Assembly (NCBI GenBank): GCA_963729365.1
Contig: CAVSNQ010000017.1
Coordinates: 682,001-746,000, forward strand
Reading direction: 5' to 3'
Origin: JASHPR01 sp963729365
Lineage (GTDB): Bacteria; Actinomycetota; Actinomycetes; Streptosporangiales; Streptosporangiaceae
Length of the DNA stretch: 64,000 nucleotides
How positions within the stretch are numbered: the first letter of the stretch is position 1; every line of letters begins with the position of its first letter. This document shows, in pieces, positions 17,814-26,391 of this stretch. The position numbers were made by a program, and so were the translations under genes. Below the pieces are notes generated by a model. The model was not told the origin of the DNA. It did no database searches and saw only the letters and a list, made by a program, of their open reading frames with translations.

Positions 17814-17858
17814 TACTACTAAAGAGTAGTACAAAGGGATCTGCCCCCTACTAGGTAG
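17814..17858. promoter_or_regulatory. Two nearby palindromes (TACTACT-N4-AGTAGTA; CTAC-N3-GTAG)
   Basis: A perfect 7-bp inverted repeat with a 4-base spacer (17814-17831) is followed 16 bases later by a shorter CTAC/GTAG palindrome (17848-17858). Both contain the same CTAC/GTAG core. They lie 32-76 bases upstream of the membrane glycosyltransferase start in an AT-richer gap. Repeated related half-sites suggest an operator bound by a dimeric repressor. The matching regulator is not in the window. Confidence 0.5.
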
Positions 17859-17969
17859 AAAGTGACATGACTGCGACCTTAGGCAGCAGCCGCTCTTATG
17901 CCTCGAGATCCACGCCTCCGGCCAGGTCCGACGACGCGGCCAGCGCCGGGTTCAGCGTGACGGTGACGA

Positions 17970-18422
17970 TCACTCGGCCAGCTCCGCTGCGACCATGGCA
18001 CCCAGCTCCCAGCAGGCCTCCAGGTCAGCCTGGGCCGGCGGGCCGGTCACGCACACCGGCGGGCGGGCGCGGCGCCACTTCAGGCCGGTCGCGATGGCCT
18101 CAACGGCACGGACCGCGCCGCCGGTGTCGCTGGCGCCGTGCACGTACAGCGCGTACGGCCGGCGCTGCGTCGCCTCCAGGCACGGATAGTAGATGCCGTC
18201 GAAGAAATGCTTGAGCGCACCGGACATGTAGCCGATGTTCGCGGGCGTGCCGAGCAGGTAGCCGTCCGCGGCGAGCGCGTCGGGCGCGGCGGCGGTCAGC
18301 GCCGGCCTGATCACGACCTCGACGCCCGCTATCTCGTCGTTTCCCGCTCCGGCCAGCACGGCCTCGAACATCGCCTGCATCGCCGGGGACGGCGTGTGGT
18401 GCACGATCAGCAGGCGCGGCAT
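17970..18422 (-). CDS. Flavodoxin-fold NAD(P)H-dependent reductase
   Basis: The 150-residue protein starts MPRLLIVHHTPSPAMQAMFEAVLAG, the phosphate-binding loop of flavodoxin-like proteins, and continues with DGYLLGTPANIGYMSGALKHFFDGIYYPC, the FMN-contacting GTPxxxGxxSGxLKxFxD block of the family. It would bind FMN and act as a small reductase or electron carrier. Length is normal. It is flanked by a gap with palindromes and by the integrase remnant, and shows no operon partner. Substrate unknown. Confidence 0.82.
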   Translation of the reverse strand: MPRLLIVHHTPSPAMQAMFEAVLAGAGNDEIAGVEVVIRPALTAAAPDALAADGYLLGTPANIGYMSGALKHFFDGIYYPCLEATQRRPYALYVHGASDTGGAVRAVEAIATGLKWRRARPPVCVTGPPAQADLEACWELGAMVAAELAE

Positions 18423-18487
18423 GAGGCCCGCTCTAGCAGCACTGAGTGATCTTGGTCAGGAACGGGCGTCCCGTGCATGTTCCGTGA

Positions 18488-18733
18488 TCATTCCGCGGGC
18501 TCGCCACCGACAGCCCGCGACCGGAACATCCTATTGTCGATGATCTGCCTGGCCTTGTCGTGCGAGTTCTGCTGCATGTGACCGTAGATCCGGAGCGTCA
18601 CCGCCGGGTCGTGGTGACCAAGGTACTCGGCCAGCTCGATGACGCCCGCGTGCACAAGCGCTGGTTTCCAGGTGTGCTGCCTGTAGCTGCGGTAGCGGAT
18701 GAACTCGCCGTCCTCGTCGGTCACTGTCGGCAC
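18488..18733 (-). pseudogene. Tyrosine recombinase remnant, C-terminal part with internal deletion
   Basis: The readable 81 residues match only the end of a phage-type integrase: DEDGEFIRYRSYRQHTWKPALVHAG is followed directly by VIELAEYLGHHDPAVTLRIYGHM, including the nucleophile Tyr in RIYGHM and the LGHxxxxxT motif. In intact enzymes of this type roughly 45 residues, including the HxLRH catalytic box, lie between these two blocks. Here they are missing in frame. The N-terminal arm-binding and core domains are also absent. This is the decayed end of an integrated element, just upstream of the hydrogenase operon. No att repeat or tRNA was found beside it. Confidence 0.75.
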
Positions 18734-19016
18734 GCTGCACGAGCGGAATCCCGAGCCGCTCCAGCTTGCTCGCCAGCCGCCGTTTGGCGACCGCGTCGAG
18801 CTGTCCCCGGACCCGCAGCAGCGGGCGCCCGGGGCTCCCCGCGTCTAGGTGAGTGCGGTCACGTGCCCGGAACTCTCTATCGTGCTCGAGGCGGCTTGCG
18901 TGAGGCAATTGTGACGGTGGTCCCGGCCGTGTTAGCGTCTGCCTAGTCGCTCCGGACCCCGGTGGCCTTTGTCTCTCGCTGACCGCGAATGCCGCCGGAT
19001 TCTCGGAGCCTTTCTG

Positions 19017-20348
19017 ATGCTGGGATTCGAGCAGTCGAGCCTGCCTCCCCCTGCTGCTGCGGCTGCTGCCGGAGCAGCGGCAGCCGGGCACGATCGGGAA
19101 GACGTGACTGCGGCCGCGAGCCAGCCTGTGTTCATACCTTTGCTGGGGGTCAGGGGCTCGCCAGCCGGGCCGGCGAGCGCCGGCCAGAGCGCAGCCGAGC
19201 TTGATGCGCTTGAGGTGGACCTGCCGGAAGAGTTCCTGCAGAGACTGCGTTCCTACCGGGTGACCAGGCGCCGGTTCCTGGCTTACTGCGCAGGCCTGAC
19301 TTCGGTGCTCGCGCTGCCGGCGGCACTGACCAGATCGGTGGCCGAAGGACTCGCGGCGACGGGCCGGCCCCGTGTCATCTGGCTGGAGTTCCAGGACTGC
19401 GCCGGCTGCACAGAGTCGTTCCTTCGGGCCAGCGATCCCGATGTCGGACAGCTGATCCTGGATCTCATCTCGCTCGACTACCAGGAGACGCTCATGGCGG
19501 CGGCCGGTGTCCAGGCCGAGGCAGCGAAGACGGCTGCCATGGCCACTCCTGGCTATCTGCTGGTTGTCGAAGGCTCGATCCCGTCCGGTGACGGCGCGGG
19601 GGCCTGCACGATCGGCGGCCGGGCCGCGACCGACATTCTGGCCGAGGCCGTGAAGGGAGCTGCCGCGATCATCGCAGTGGGCACCTGCGCGACGTTCGGC
19701 GGCATCCCGAAAGCCCGGCCGAATCCGACCTCGGCGGCGGGTGTCAGCGACCTGGTCTCGGGCGTTCCCCTGGTGAACTTGTCGGGCTGCCCCCCGGTAG
19801 CCGACAACATCACCGCGACGATCGCCCACTACCTGAGCTTCGGCACGTTGCCGGCCACCGACGGCCTGAACCGGCCGCTGTTCGCCTACGGCGACCGCAT
19901 CCATGACACCTGCGAACGGCGCGGGCACTTCGACGCCGGGCAGTTCGCCCTGGCGTTCGGGGATGAAGGCCACACCGCGGGCTGGTGCCTGTACCGGCTC
20001 GGGTGCAAGGGACCCAGCACCTACAACAGCTGCCCGTCGACCCGCTGGAACTCGGGCACGAGCTGGCCCGTGCAGGCCGGGCACGGCTGCGTGGGCTGCT
20101 CACAGCCGGATTTCTGGGACTCGATGACGCCGTTCTATTCGGTACTTCCTGACGTCTCCGGCTTCGGTGTCGAGGCGACCGCCAACGAGATCGGCAAGGC
20201 CGTCGTCGTGGGGACAGGGGCGCTGTTCGCGGCGCACGGCGTGGGCAAGGCAATCCAGCACCGCCTCGCCGGCCGGCGCGCCCGCCGCACGCCCAGTGAA
20301 CCCGCCGCTGGCCCCGACGCTCCGGCCGGCCCTGAGGTGACGCCATGA
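19017..20348 (+). CDS. hyaA: [NiFe]-hydrogenase small subunit, Tat-exported (HyaA-like)
   Basis: Electron-transfer subunit of a group 1 uptake hydrogenase. It has a twin-arginine leader (VTRRRFLAYCAGLTSVLALPAA), the proximal cluster ligands CAGCTE, GTCATFGG and SGCPP, and the medial/distal region CLYRLGCKGPSTYNSCPSTRW...GHGCVGCSQPDFWD. It also has a C-terminal hydrophobic helix for membrane anchoring. The two extra cysteines of oxygen-tolerant (six-Cys) enzymes are Gly here, so a standard 4Fe-4S proximal cluster is expected. The frame is open from a TTG at 18969. I use ATG 19017 because GGAG precedes it by eight bases, but this leaves ~80 residues before the twin Arg, unusually long. GTG 19215 would give a typical leader but lacks a ribosome site. 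Its stop overlaps the next start (ATGA). Confidence 0.92.
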   Translation: MLGFEQSSLPPPAAAAAAGAAAAGHDREDVTAAASQPVFIPLLGVRGSPAGPASAGQSAAELDALEVDLPEEFLQRLRSYRVTRRRFLAYCAGLTSVLALPAALTRSVAEGLAATGRPRVIWLEFQDCAGCTESFLRASDPDVGQLILDLISLDYQETLMAAAGVQAEAAKTAAMATPGYLLVVEGSIPSGDGAGACTIGGRAATDILAEAVKGAAAIIAVGTCATFGGIPKARPNPTSAAGVSDLVSGVPLVNLSGCPPVADNITATIAHYLSFGTLPATDGLNRPLFAYGDRIHDTCERRGHFDAGQFALAFGDEGHTAGWCLYRLGCKGPSTYNSCPSTRWNSGTSWPVQAGHGCVGCSQPDFWDSMTPFYSVLPDVSGFGVEATANEIGKAVVVGTGALFAAHGVGKAIQHRLAGRRARRTPSEPAAGPDAPAGPEVTP

Positions 20349-22075
20349 GCCAGCGGATAGTCGTGGACCCGGTGACCAGGATCGAAGGTCATCTGCGGGT
20401 CGAGGCGCAGGTGGCGGACGGCCGGGTGACCGACGCCTGGTCGTCGGGCACCATGTGGCGGGGGATCGAGAAGGTACTCATCGGGCGCGATCCTCGGGAG
20501 GCGTGGCTGTTCGCGCAGCGCATCTGCGGGGTGTGCACCACGGTGCACGCACTGGCCTCGGTGCGCGCCGTCGAGGACGCCCTGGGGATCACGCCGCCGC
20601 TGCCGGCGTCGCTGCTGCGTGACCTGATCGCGTGCAGCCAGATCGTGCAGGACCACACGCTGCACTTCTACCAGCTGCAGGCCTTTGACTGGGTGGACGT
20701 GCGGGCAGCGCTCCGCGCTGATCCGGTCAAGACCGCCGCCATCCAGGCCAGCATGTCGGACTATCCCAACAGCGGGGCAAGCTACTTCCAGTCGGTTCAG
20801 GCCAGGCTCACGGCCTTCTTCGACGGCGGCAACCTCGGCCCGTTCACCAACGGCTACTGGGGGCACCCGGCCTACCGGCTGCCGCCCGAGGTGGACCTGC
20901 TTGCCGTGAGCCATTACCTCGACGCACTGGATTTCCAGCGGAACTACATCCGCATCCAGGCCTACCTGGGCGGCAAGAACCCGCACCCGCAGACTTATCT
21001 CGTCGGCGGCATGGCACGCCCGATCGACCTCAACAGCGAGGCCGCGCTCAACGACGAGGGCCTGGACCAGCTCGAGACGCTCTTCCAGCAAGGCATCGAT
21101 TTCGTCACCCAGGCGCTCCTGCCTGACCTCCTCGCGATCGCGTCCTATTACCCCGACTGGGCGGCCATCGGCGCCGGGGTGGGCAACTACATGGTCTTCG
21201 GGGACTTCTCCTCGACCGGGGCGCCGCCCCGAGGCGGCACGCTGGACAACCCTGGCTTGTTCTTCCCGGCCGGCGTCATCTACGGCAGGGACCTGTCGAA
21301 GATCGCGCCGCTCGACCCGATGCGGCTCACCGAGGAGATCGCCCGCTCCTGGTACAGCTACCAGGCCGGAGACGACAAGGCATTGCCGCCGTATGCGGGT
21401 GAGACAACCGCGAACTACACCGGTCCGACGCCGCCTTATGCCTTCCTGGACGTGGGCCAGCGCTACTCGTGGCTGAAATCACCCCGGTACGACGGGGCGG
21501 TGATGGAGGTCGGGCCGCTGGCTCGGGTGCTCGTCGCCTACGCCGACGGGCGGCCGCAGGTGACGCAGCTCGTCGACCAGGCCCTCCGGCAGCTCCGGCT
21601 GGGGACCAGCGCGCTGTTCTCCACCCTCGGCCGGGTCCTGGCCCGCGGGGTGGAGACCGTCCTGATCGCCGAGCACGCGCTGACCGTCCTCGGCCAGCTA
21701 CGCCAGCAGATCGCCTCCGGCAACACCCAGACCTTCGATGACTCCAGATGGGACCCGGCGACCTGGCCGTCCGCGGCGCGCGGCTTCGGCCTGCACGCGG
21801 GCCCGCGGGGGGAGCTGTCGCACTGGGTGGAGATCGCCGACGGCAAGATCTCCAACTACCAGGTCGTCGCCCCGACGACGTGGAACGCCGGGCCGCGGGA
21901 CGCGGCCGGCCAGCCAGGCCCGTACGAGGCTGCGCTGGTCGGCACGCCGGTCGCGGACCCCTCGCAGCCGCTGGAGATCCTGCGCACGCTGCATTCCTTC
22001 GACCCGTGCATGGCCTGCGCGGCGCACATCCTCGATGCCAGCGGCAACGAACTGCTCAGGGTCCAGGTCCAGTGA
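20345..22075 (+). CDS. hyaB: [NiFe]-hydrogenase large subunit (HyaB-like)
   Basis: The catalytic subunit that splits H2. The N-terminal cluster-binding motif RICGVCTTVHA (about residue 59) and the C-terminal DPCMACAAH (about residue 553) supply the four Cys that hold the Ni-Fe centre. Fifteen residues follow the final His (ILDASGNELLRVQVQ); these are the propeptide removed by the maturation protease encoded two genes downstream. The protein begins RIVVDPVTRIEGHLRVE, the family signature, and its 576 residues are normal. It overlaps the small-subunit gene by four bases and the cytochrome gene by four bases, so stoichiometry is probably held by translational coupling. It should act outside the membrane, co-exported with the Tat-targeted small subunit. 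Confidence 0.96.
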   Translation: MSQRIVVDPVTRIEGHLRVEAQVADGRVTDAWSSGTMWRGIEKVLIGRDPREAWLFAQRICGVCTTVHALASVRAVEDALGITPPLPASLLRDLIACSQIVQDHTLHFYQLQAFDWVDVRAALRADPVKTAAIQASMSDYPNSGASYFQSVQARLTAFFDGGNLGPFTNGYWGHPAYRLPPEVDLLAVSHYLDALDFQRNYIRIQAYLGGKNPHPQTYLVGGMARPIDLNSEAALNDEGLDQLETLFQQGIDFVTQALLPDLLAIASYYPDWAAIGAGVGNYMVFGDFSSTGAPPRGGTLDNPGLFFPAGVIYGRDLSKIAPLDPMRLTEEIARSWYSYQAGDDKALPPYAGETTANYTGPTPPYAFLDVGQRYSWLKSPRYDGAVMEVGPLARVLVAYADGRPQVTQLVDQALRQLRLGTSALFSTLGRVLARGVETVLIAEHALTVLGQLRQQIASGNTQTFDDSRWDPATWPSAARGFGLHAGPRGELSHWVEIADGKISNYQVVAPTTWNAGPRDAAGQPGPYEAALVGTPVADPSQPLEILRTLHSFDPCMACAAHILDASGNELLRVQVQ

Positions 22076-22935
22076 CCACCACAGCGGGGCCTTCGCCGCC
22101 TGCCGGGACCACGCCACCGGCAGAGCACACGGCTGCGGGGACACCCGGCCGGGACGGTGCCAGGCCCGTCACGCCCAGCGGGGACGAGATCGTCCGGGTC
22201 AAGGTCTGGGACTTCCCGGTGCGGATGATCCACTGGACGCTGGTGGCCAGCATCGCGGTCCTGGCCGTCACCGGGTTCTATATCGCTGACCCGCTGTTCG
22301 GCTCATCCAGCACCGCGGGCTTCACGATGGGGATCGTCATCACGGTCCACATCACGGCCGGCTGGATCTTCACGACAGCGCTGCTGGCCAGAATTTACTG
22401 GGCCTTCGCGGGCAACCGGTGGGCACACTGGGACCAGCTGCTGCCGTTCAGCCGTGAGCGCCGGGCGAAAATCCGCCCGAGCATCGAGTACTACCTGTTC
22501 CGCCGGCTCGAAGCCCCGCCTGTCGTCGGCCACAACCCGCTTGCGGGCGCCACCTACGTCCTGCTGTACGGAATGCTGATGCTGCAGGCCATCACCGGGT
22601 TCGCGCTCGAGGCCCTGGCCAACCCGCACGGGCTGATGTGGGACCTGACCGGCTGGGTCTACAGCGTCCTGCCGATCCCGTACATCCGGCTGCTCCACGA
22701 CCTCGTCATGTGGCTGACGTTCGGCTTTGTCATCCATCACGTGTACTCCGCCTGGCTGGTGGACAAGGAAGAGCGATCCGGGGAGATCTCCTCGATCATC
22801 ACCGGCTGGAAAAGCCTTCCCCGCAGTCGCGTCGACGCCGAGACAGCCGGCGCAGCCCGTCCGCGCAGCCGGCACATCCGCCTCCGGCGAAAGACCGCAG
22901 CAGGCGAGGGAAGGGCCCCGCGTGGTAACCCCTGA
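22072..22935 (+). CDS. hyaC: Ni/Fe-hydrogenase b-type cytochrome subunit
   Basis: The 287-residue protein has four membrane helices and the expected heme-ligating histidines (MIHWTL in helix 1, VHITAGW in helix 2, LLHDLVMW and IHHVYSAW near the end). It would pass electrons from the small subunit to the quinone pool, making the enzyme an energy-conserving H2 uptake system. The first ~45 residues are Pro/Thr-rich and hydrophilic. The GTG start overlaps the large-subunit stop. The C-terminus is Arg-rich and overlaps the protease gene by 14 bases. Confidence 0.93.
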   Translation: MTTTAGPSPPAGTTPPAEHTAAGTPGRDGARPVTPSGDEIVRVKVWDFPVRMIHWTLVASIAVLAVTGFYIADPLFGSSSTAGFTMGIVITVHITAGWIFTTALLARIYWAFAGNRWAHWDQLLPFSRERRAKIRPSIEYYLFRRLEAPPVVGHNPLAGATYVLLYGMLMLQAITGFALEALANPHGLMWDLTGWVYSVLPIPYIRLLHDLVMWLTFGFVIHHVYSAWLVDKEERSGEISSIITGWKSLPRSRVDAETAGAARPRSRHIRLRRKTAAGEGRAPRGNP

Positions 22936-23410
22936 GCGGTCGCCCGTCCTCGTCCTGGGTGTCGGCAACATCCTGTACGGCGACGAGGGCGTCGGGGTAG
23001 CAGCAGCTGCGGTCCTGGCGGCACGCGACCTCCCCGGCGTCGACGTGCTTGACGGCGGGACGCTAGGTCTCTCGCTCCTGTGCGAGGTCGAAGGCCGCGA
23101 TAGCCTGCTGCTGCTCGACGCCGTGGCCGGCTGCGGCGGGCCGCCGGGCTCGGTCTTCGTTCTCGGCCCCGAAGCGCTGCACAACGGCTTCCGGCTGTGC
23201 CTGTCAGCCCACCAGCTCGGCGTGCCCGAGCTCCTCGCCACCGCATCGCTCACCGGCCGCGCGCCCGGCCGCGTCGCGGCGATCGCCATGGCGCCCGCCG
23301 CACTGGACCTGGGCGTCGGCCTCAGCGCGACGGCACAGGCAGCACTCGGACTGATGGTGCAGTGCGCCGTCGGCGTGCTCCAGGACTGGGGAGTGGCCTG
23401 CCATGCATGA
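22922..23410 (+). CDS. hyaD: Hydrogenase maturation protease (HyaD/HybD family)
   Basis: This 162-residue endopeptidase removes the large-subunit propeptide after Ni insertion. The N-terminal GVGNILYGDEGVG, with the nickel-sensing Glu, is followed by LLLLDAVAGCG (Asp) and SAHQLGVPELL (His), which are the three metal ligands known in HybD. GTG 22922 is preceded by GAGGGAAGG and lies inside the end of the cytochrome gene. It overlaps hypA by eight bases. The presence of all three ligands suggests a working enzyme matched to the DPCMACAAH site upstream. Confidence 0.93.
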   Translation: MVTPERSPVLVLGVGNILYGDEGVGVAAAAVLAARDLPGVDVLDGGTLGLSLLCEVEGRDSLLLLDAVAGCGGPPGSVFVLGPEALHNGFRLCLSAHQLGVPELLATASLTGRAPGRVAAIAMAPAALDLGVGLSATAQAALGLMVQCAVGVLQDWGVACHA

Positions 23411-23777
23411 GTGGAGCCTGGTAGCCGACGCAGTCGCCGAGCTGAACTCCCGGGCGGCAGGCATGCCACTGAGCAAAGTCACGCTCCGGCTAGGCCCCCG
23501 AGCAGACCCCGACACAGTACGGGCCGCCTGGGAACAGCTCACCGCAGAAAGCACCCTGCGCGAGTCCGAACTCGTCCTGGAACACAACGACGACCTCCTG
23601 CGCTGCCTCGACTGCGCACGCGAGTTCCGCGGGCAACTGCCTGACCAGTGCCCGGACTGCCGCGGCGACGGGCTCGTGATCGAGAGAACTGCGGACATCA
23701 CCCTTGGCGCGCACCAGCCAGGCGGTCCCCGCGCGCGGAGGACTGCAAAAGCGGCGCCAGCCGAAGGTAGCTCGTGA
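23403..23777 (+). CDS. hypA: Hydrogenase nickel-incorporation protein HypA
   Basis: The 124-residue protein starts MHEWSL, the conserved Met-His-Glu nickel-binding N-terminus of HypA/HybF. The zinc-binding loop with two Cys pairs, LRCLDC and DQCPDC, is present. HypA delivers Ni to the large subunit together with HypB. The C-terminal ~25 residues are a basic, low-complexity tail beyond the usual length. It is translationally coupled on both sides (eight-base overlap upstream, GTGA downstream). HypB, C, D, E and F are not in the window and must be encoded elsewhere for the enzyme to mature. Confidence 0.92.
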   Translation: MHEWSLVADAVAELNSRAAGMPLSKVTLRLGPRADPDTVRAAWEQLTAESTLRESELVLEHNDDLLRCLDCAREFRGQLPDQCPDCRGDGLVIERTADITLGAHQPGGPRARRTAKAAPAEGSS

Positions 23778-24226
23778 GCGGCCCGGCAGGCCTCGGCGAC
23801 CAGGTACTCGCCGCGTTCCAGCACGTGCACCAGACAGCATTCGCCGGAGACCCAGCGGTCAACCCTGCGCTCGCCGTCGCCGTCACCGACCTGCTGATGG
23901 CCGGCGACACACCGACCATCGTCCTGCTGACGCCCTGGACCCTCAACGGCCTCGCATTCCCGCCAGACCGGCAGCTCCCGGCCCGCTGCGAGATCGCCGG
24001 CGCGACACGGCTCATCTTCCGCAACCACCTCGCCGGGCTCGGGGAGTACTACTCGGTCAACCTGATCCCCGACGTCTCCGGAATCGCCACCCAGGCCGAG
24101 GCGCTGAAGCTGGCACTCAGCCTGGCCGAGCCATGGCGAGACCTGATCGCGACATCACGGGGCACCGAGGCGGTGACGAACCCAGCCCGGCGGCGGCTGC
24201 TCGACCCCAGGCAATGGCAACCCTGA
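23774..24226 (+). CDS. HybE/HupJ-like hydrogenase assembly chaperone
   Basis: The 150-residue product contains PTIVLLTPWTLNGLAFPPD, the LxTPWxxN block diagnostic of the HybE (HupJ, HoxT) family. An LGEYYSVNLIPDVSGIATQAEALKLA region also matches it. Members act as chaperones for Tat-targeted small subunits, or protect the Fe-S clusters until export. The GTG start overlaps the hypA stop, so it is the last gene of the six-gene operon. The following 245 bases hold no gene and no convincing hairpin. Confidence 0.83.
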   Translation: MSGPAGLGDQVLAAFQHVHQTAFAGDPAVNPALAVAVTDLLMAGDTPTIVLLTPWTLNGLAFPPDRQLPARCEIAGATRLIFRNHLAGLGEYYSVNLIPDVSGIATQAEALKLALSLAEPWRDLIATSRGTEAVTNPARRRLLDPRQWQP

Positions 24227-24471
24227 TGGCCGCAGCCATCAGCATCGCCGGCTCAGACGCGGCCAGTACGGGCGGCGTGAGTCTAAGACCAGGCCAGCCG
24301 GGAACCCGCCGCACCGGAAGCCATCCGGCCAGGATTCTGGCCGTCCGCGAGATGCGGACCCGCAGGCGAACGACGGCTCGCTGGCATCAGGCCGCCGCCC
24401 ATCGTCATCGGCGGCTGATCTGATCACCGACGCTTGCCTGCGGGGCCTGCGCTTGACGTCAACCTGGCTGT

Positions 24472-26091
24472 TCATGGCGTCGCTTTCGCCGGCACTGGCA
24501 CACTGGGATCCGGCAGGTCCCGGGGGACCCGCGATGGCAGGCGGGCGAGCACGAGGAGGGCGCCGCCAAGGGCGACGGCGGCGCCGACCGCCAGCGCCAC
24601 CTCGTTGCCACCCATGAAGGCGGCGCGGGCAGTATGCGCCAATAGGGCCCCGGCGGCGCCGCCGGCACGAGCCGCCACGGCGAGCGCACCGCCGAGTGAG
24701 CCGAGGATGGTGTGCGTGGCAGCTGCCGGCACGTGCCGGCCGGCCAGCGCTGTGGTCATGTGATCCTGGTAGCGGGTTGACAGCACACTCCCGATCACGG
24801 CGACGCCCAGCGCGCCGCCGACCTGCAGAGCCACGGCGTTAGACGCTGATCCGATCCCGGAATCGCCCTGGGGGACCGAGCCCACGACGGAGTTCGTCGC
24901 CGTCGGCAGCAGCAGCCCGGCCCCCAGCCCGATCAGCAGCAGGCCGGGCACCACGTCCCCGTAGGTCGTGGCAACCGTAGACACCGCCGAGATCTGCCAC
25001 AGGCCGCCGGCGATCGCCGCCAGGCCGGCGGCAACGGTGAACTTGATCCCGATGAGGCGAGCGAGGATCGGGGACAGCGGCGCGCTCACGCCGAGCACGG
25101 CGGCCATGGGCAGGATCCGCAGCCCCGCCTGGAGGGGCGAGTAGCTGAGGTCGAACTGCAGGAACTGAGTCTGCACGAACAGCGCCCCCAGGAGCCCGAA
25201 GACCCCGAGGCTCTCGGCCGCTGCGGCCACCGAGAACCGGCGATCGGAGAAGAATCCGAGGTTCAGCATCGGATGGCTGCTGTGGGCCTCCCAGGCGACA
25301 AAGGCGCCGAGAACAACGAGGCTGGCCAGCCCGGCTCCGATCACTTCCGCTGAGGCCCAGCCCCTTGCCGGAGCCTCGATGATCGCCCACAGCAGCAAGC
25401 CAAGGCCGGTGATCGACAGCCCTGCCCCCCAGGGATCGGGCCGGTCGGCGGCCGGGTTCTTCGAGTCGGGCACCAGCACTAGGGCTGCGGCGAACGCGGC
25501 GACCACGATCGGGACGTTGACCAGGAACACTGAGCCCCACCAGAACCGGGCGAGCAGCAGGCCGCCGGCGATCGGGCCGATCGCGATACCCAGGCCGATG
25601 GTCCCGGCCCAGACACCAATGGCGCGGGCCCGCTCCGCCCGGTCGCGGAACACGTCGTTGATGATCGACAAAGACGGGGGGATCGTCAGCGCCGCGCCGG
25701 CCCCCATCACCGCCCGCCAGCCGATCAGCAGGTCCACCGCCCCTGAGAACGCGGCGCCGATCGATCCCGCGGCGAAGACGGTCAGGCCGATCAGGAAAAA
25801 CCGCTTGCGCCCGAACCGGTCGGCCAGGCTGCCGCCGACCAGCAGCAGGCCCGCGAACACCATCGCATAAGAGTCGACGATCCACTGCAGTTCGCTTGAG
25901 GTAGCGGCCAGCTTCCGGACGAGGGTAGGCAGGGCCACGTTGAGGATCGTGTTGTCCACATTGACGATCAGCGCCGAGGCGCAGACCACCACCAGAATGG
26001 CCCACCGGTGCCCACGCGGCGCCGCCGGAAGTCCGGGCGCGGAGACTACTGCAGCGGAAGATCGCACCACCGGAACTCCCTGGAGGCCCAT
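24472..26091 (-). CDS. DHA2-type MFS multidrug exporter
   Basis: A 14-helix drug:H+ antiporter of the EmrB/QacA group. NVDNTILNVALPTLVRKL in helix 1 is the family's motif D1, and GGSLADRFGRKRFFLIG is MFS motif A in the helix 2-3 loop. Helices continue regularly to IGSVLSTRYQDHM. The frame is open to a GTG at 26154. ATG 26091 leaves a normal 27-residue N-terminus before helix 1, and neither has a clear ribosome site. The gene is convergent with the hydrogenase operon and divergent from a second exporter of the same family at 26620. No adjacent regulator is seen. Substrate unknown. Confidence 0.88.
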   Translation of the reverse strand: MGLQGVPVVRSSAAVVSAPGLPAAPRGHRWAILVVVCASALIVNVDNTILNVALPTLVRKLAATSSELQWIVDSYAMVFAGLLLVGGSLADRFGRKRFFLIGLTVFAAGSIGAAFSGAVDLLIGWRAVMGAGAALTIPPSLSIINDVFRDRAERARAIGVWAGTIGLGIAIGPIAGGLLLARFWWGSVFLVNVPIVVAAFAAALVLVPDSKNPAADRPDPWGAGLSITGLGLLLWAIIEAPARGWASAEVIGAGLASLVVLGAFVAWEAHSSHPMLNLGFFSDRRFSVAAAAESLGVFGLLGALFVQTQFLQFDLSYSPLQAGLRILPMAAVLGVSAPLSPILARLIGIKFTVAAGLAAIAGGLWQISAVSTVATTYGDVVPGLLLIGLGAGLLLPTATNSVVGSVPQGDSGIGSASNAVALQVGGALGVAVIGSVLSTRYQDHMTTALAGRHVPAAATHTILGSLGGALAVAARAGGAAGALLAHTARAAFMGGNEVALAVGAAVALGGALLVLARLPSRVPRDLPDPSVPVPAKATP

Positions 26092-26154
26092 CGCGACGGT
26101 TGATGTTGTACCGCCGGGGTCCCGGGCAGTTGCCTGGTGCACAGGCCGCGCCAC

Positions 26155-26391
26155 AAGCGCGCGGCCGAACCGGGCTTACGAGTGCCTCAACGGTACCTCC
26201 CGGACATGCCCGCGGCGAAATAAGCGCTGCCGGCTCCCTCCGAAGCAGCAGCCGCCAGATCCGCAGTGTTCAAGCGGCCAGCGGGCCGGCACGGAGGCCG
26301 ACCGTCGTTAGGCGGGGCTCAGTCGACCCGGGCGCTCCTGCCGCCGGGCCGGCCGGAGGGCCGCAGGCACTTGGAGGTAAGCCGGCTTTCG
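26155..26391. other. Gap between divergent exporters, nothing coding recognised
   Basis: This stretch must hold the promoter of the minus-strand exporter. I see no ribosome-site-supported frame and no known regulatory RNA. Base composition is similar to the coding flanks, with a few AT-richer patches around 26215-26225. Confidence 0.4.

Noticed and set aside
17867..18214. Plus-strand gene starting MTATLGSSRSYAS downstream of the palindromes
   Set aside because: It overlaps the well-supported flavodoxin-like gene on the other strand, and after ~35 residues its composition becomes that of an antisense frame.
18531..20084. Long minus-strand frame of 517 codons across the hydrogenase small-subunit gene
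   Set aside because: It mirrors a strongly conserved plus-strand gene, has Arg/Gly/Ala-rich composition typical of antisense frames in high-GC DNA and shows no motifs.
24227..24471. Further hyp genes after the HybE-like gene
   Set aside because: The gap is only 245 bases, with no ribosome-site-supported frame and no hyp motif; the next gene is an unrelated exporter on the opposite strand.
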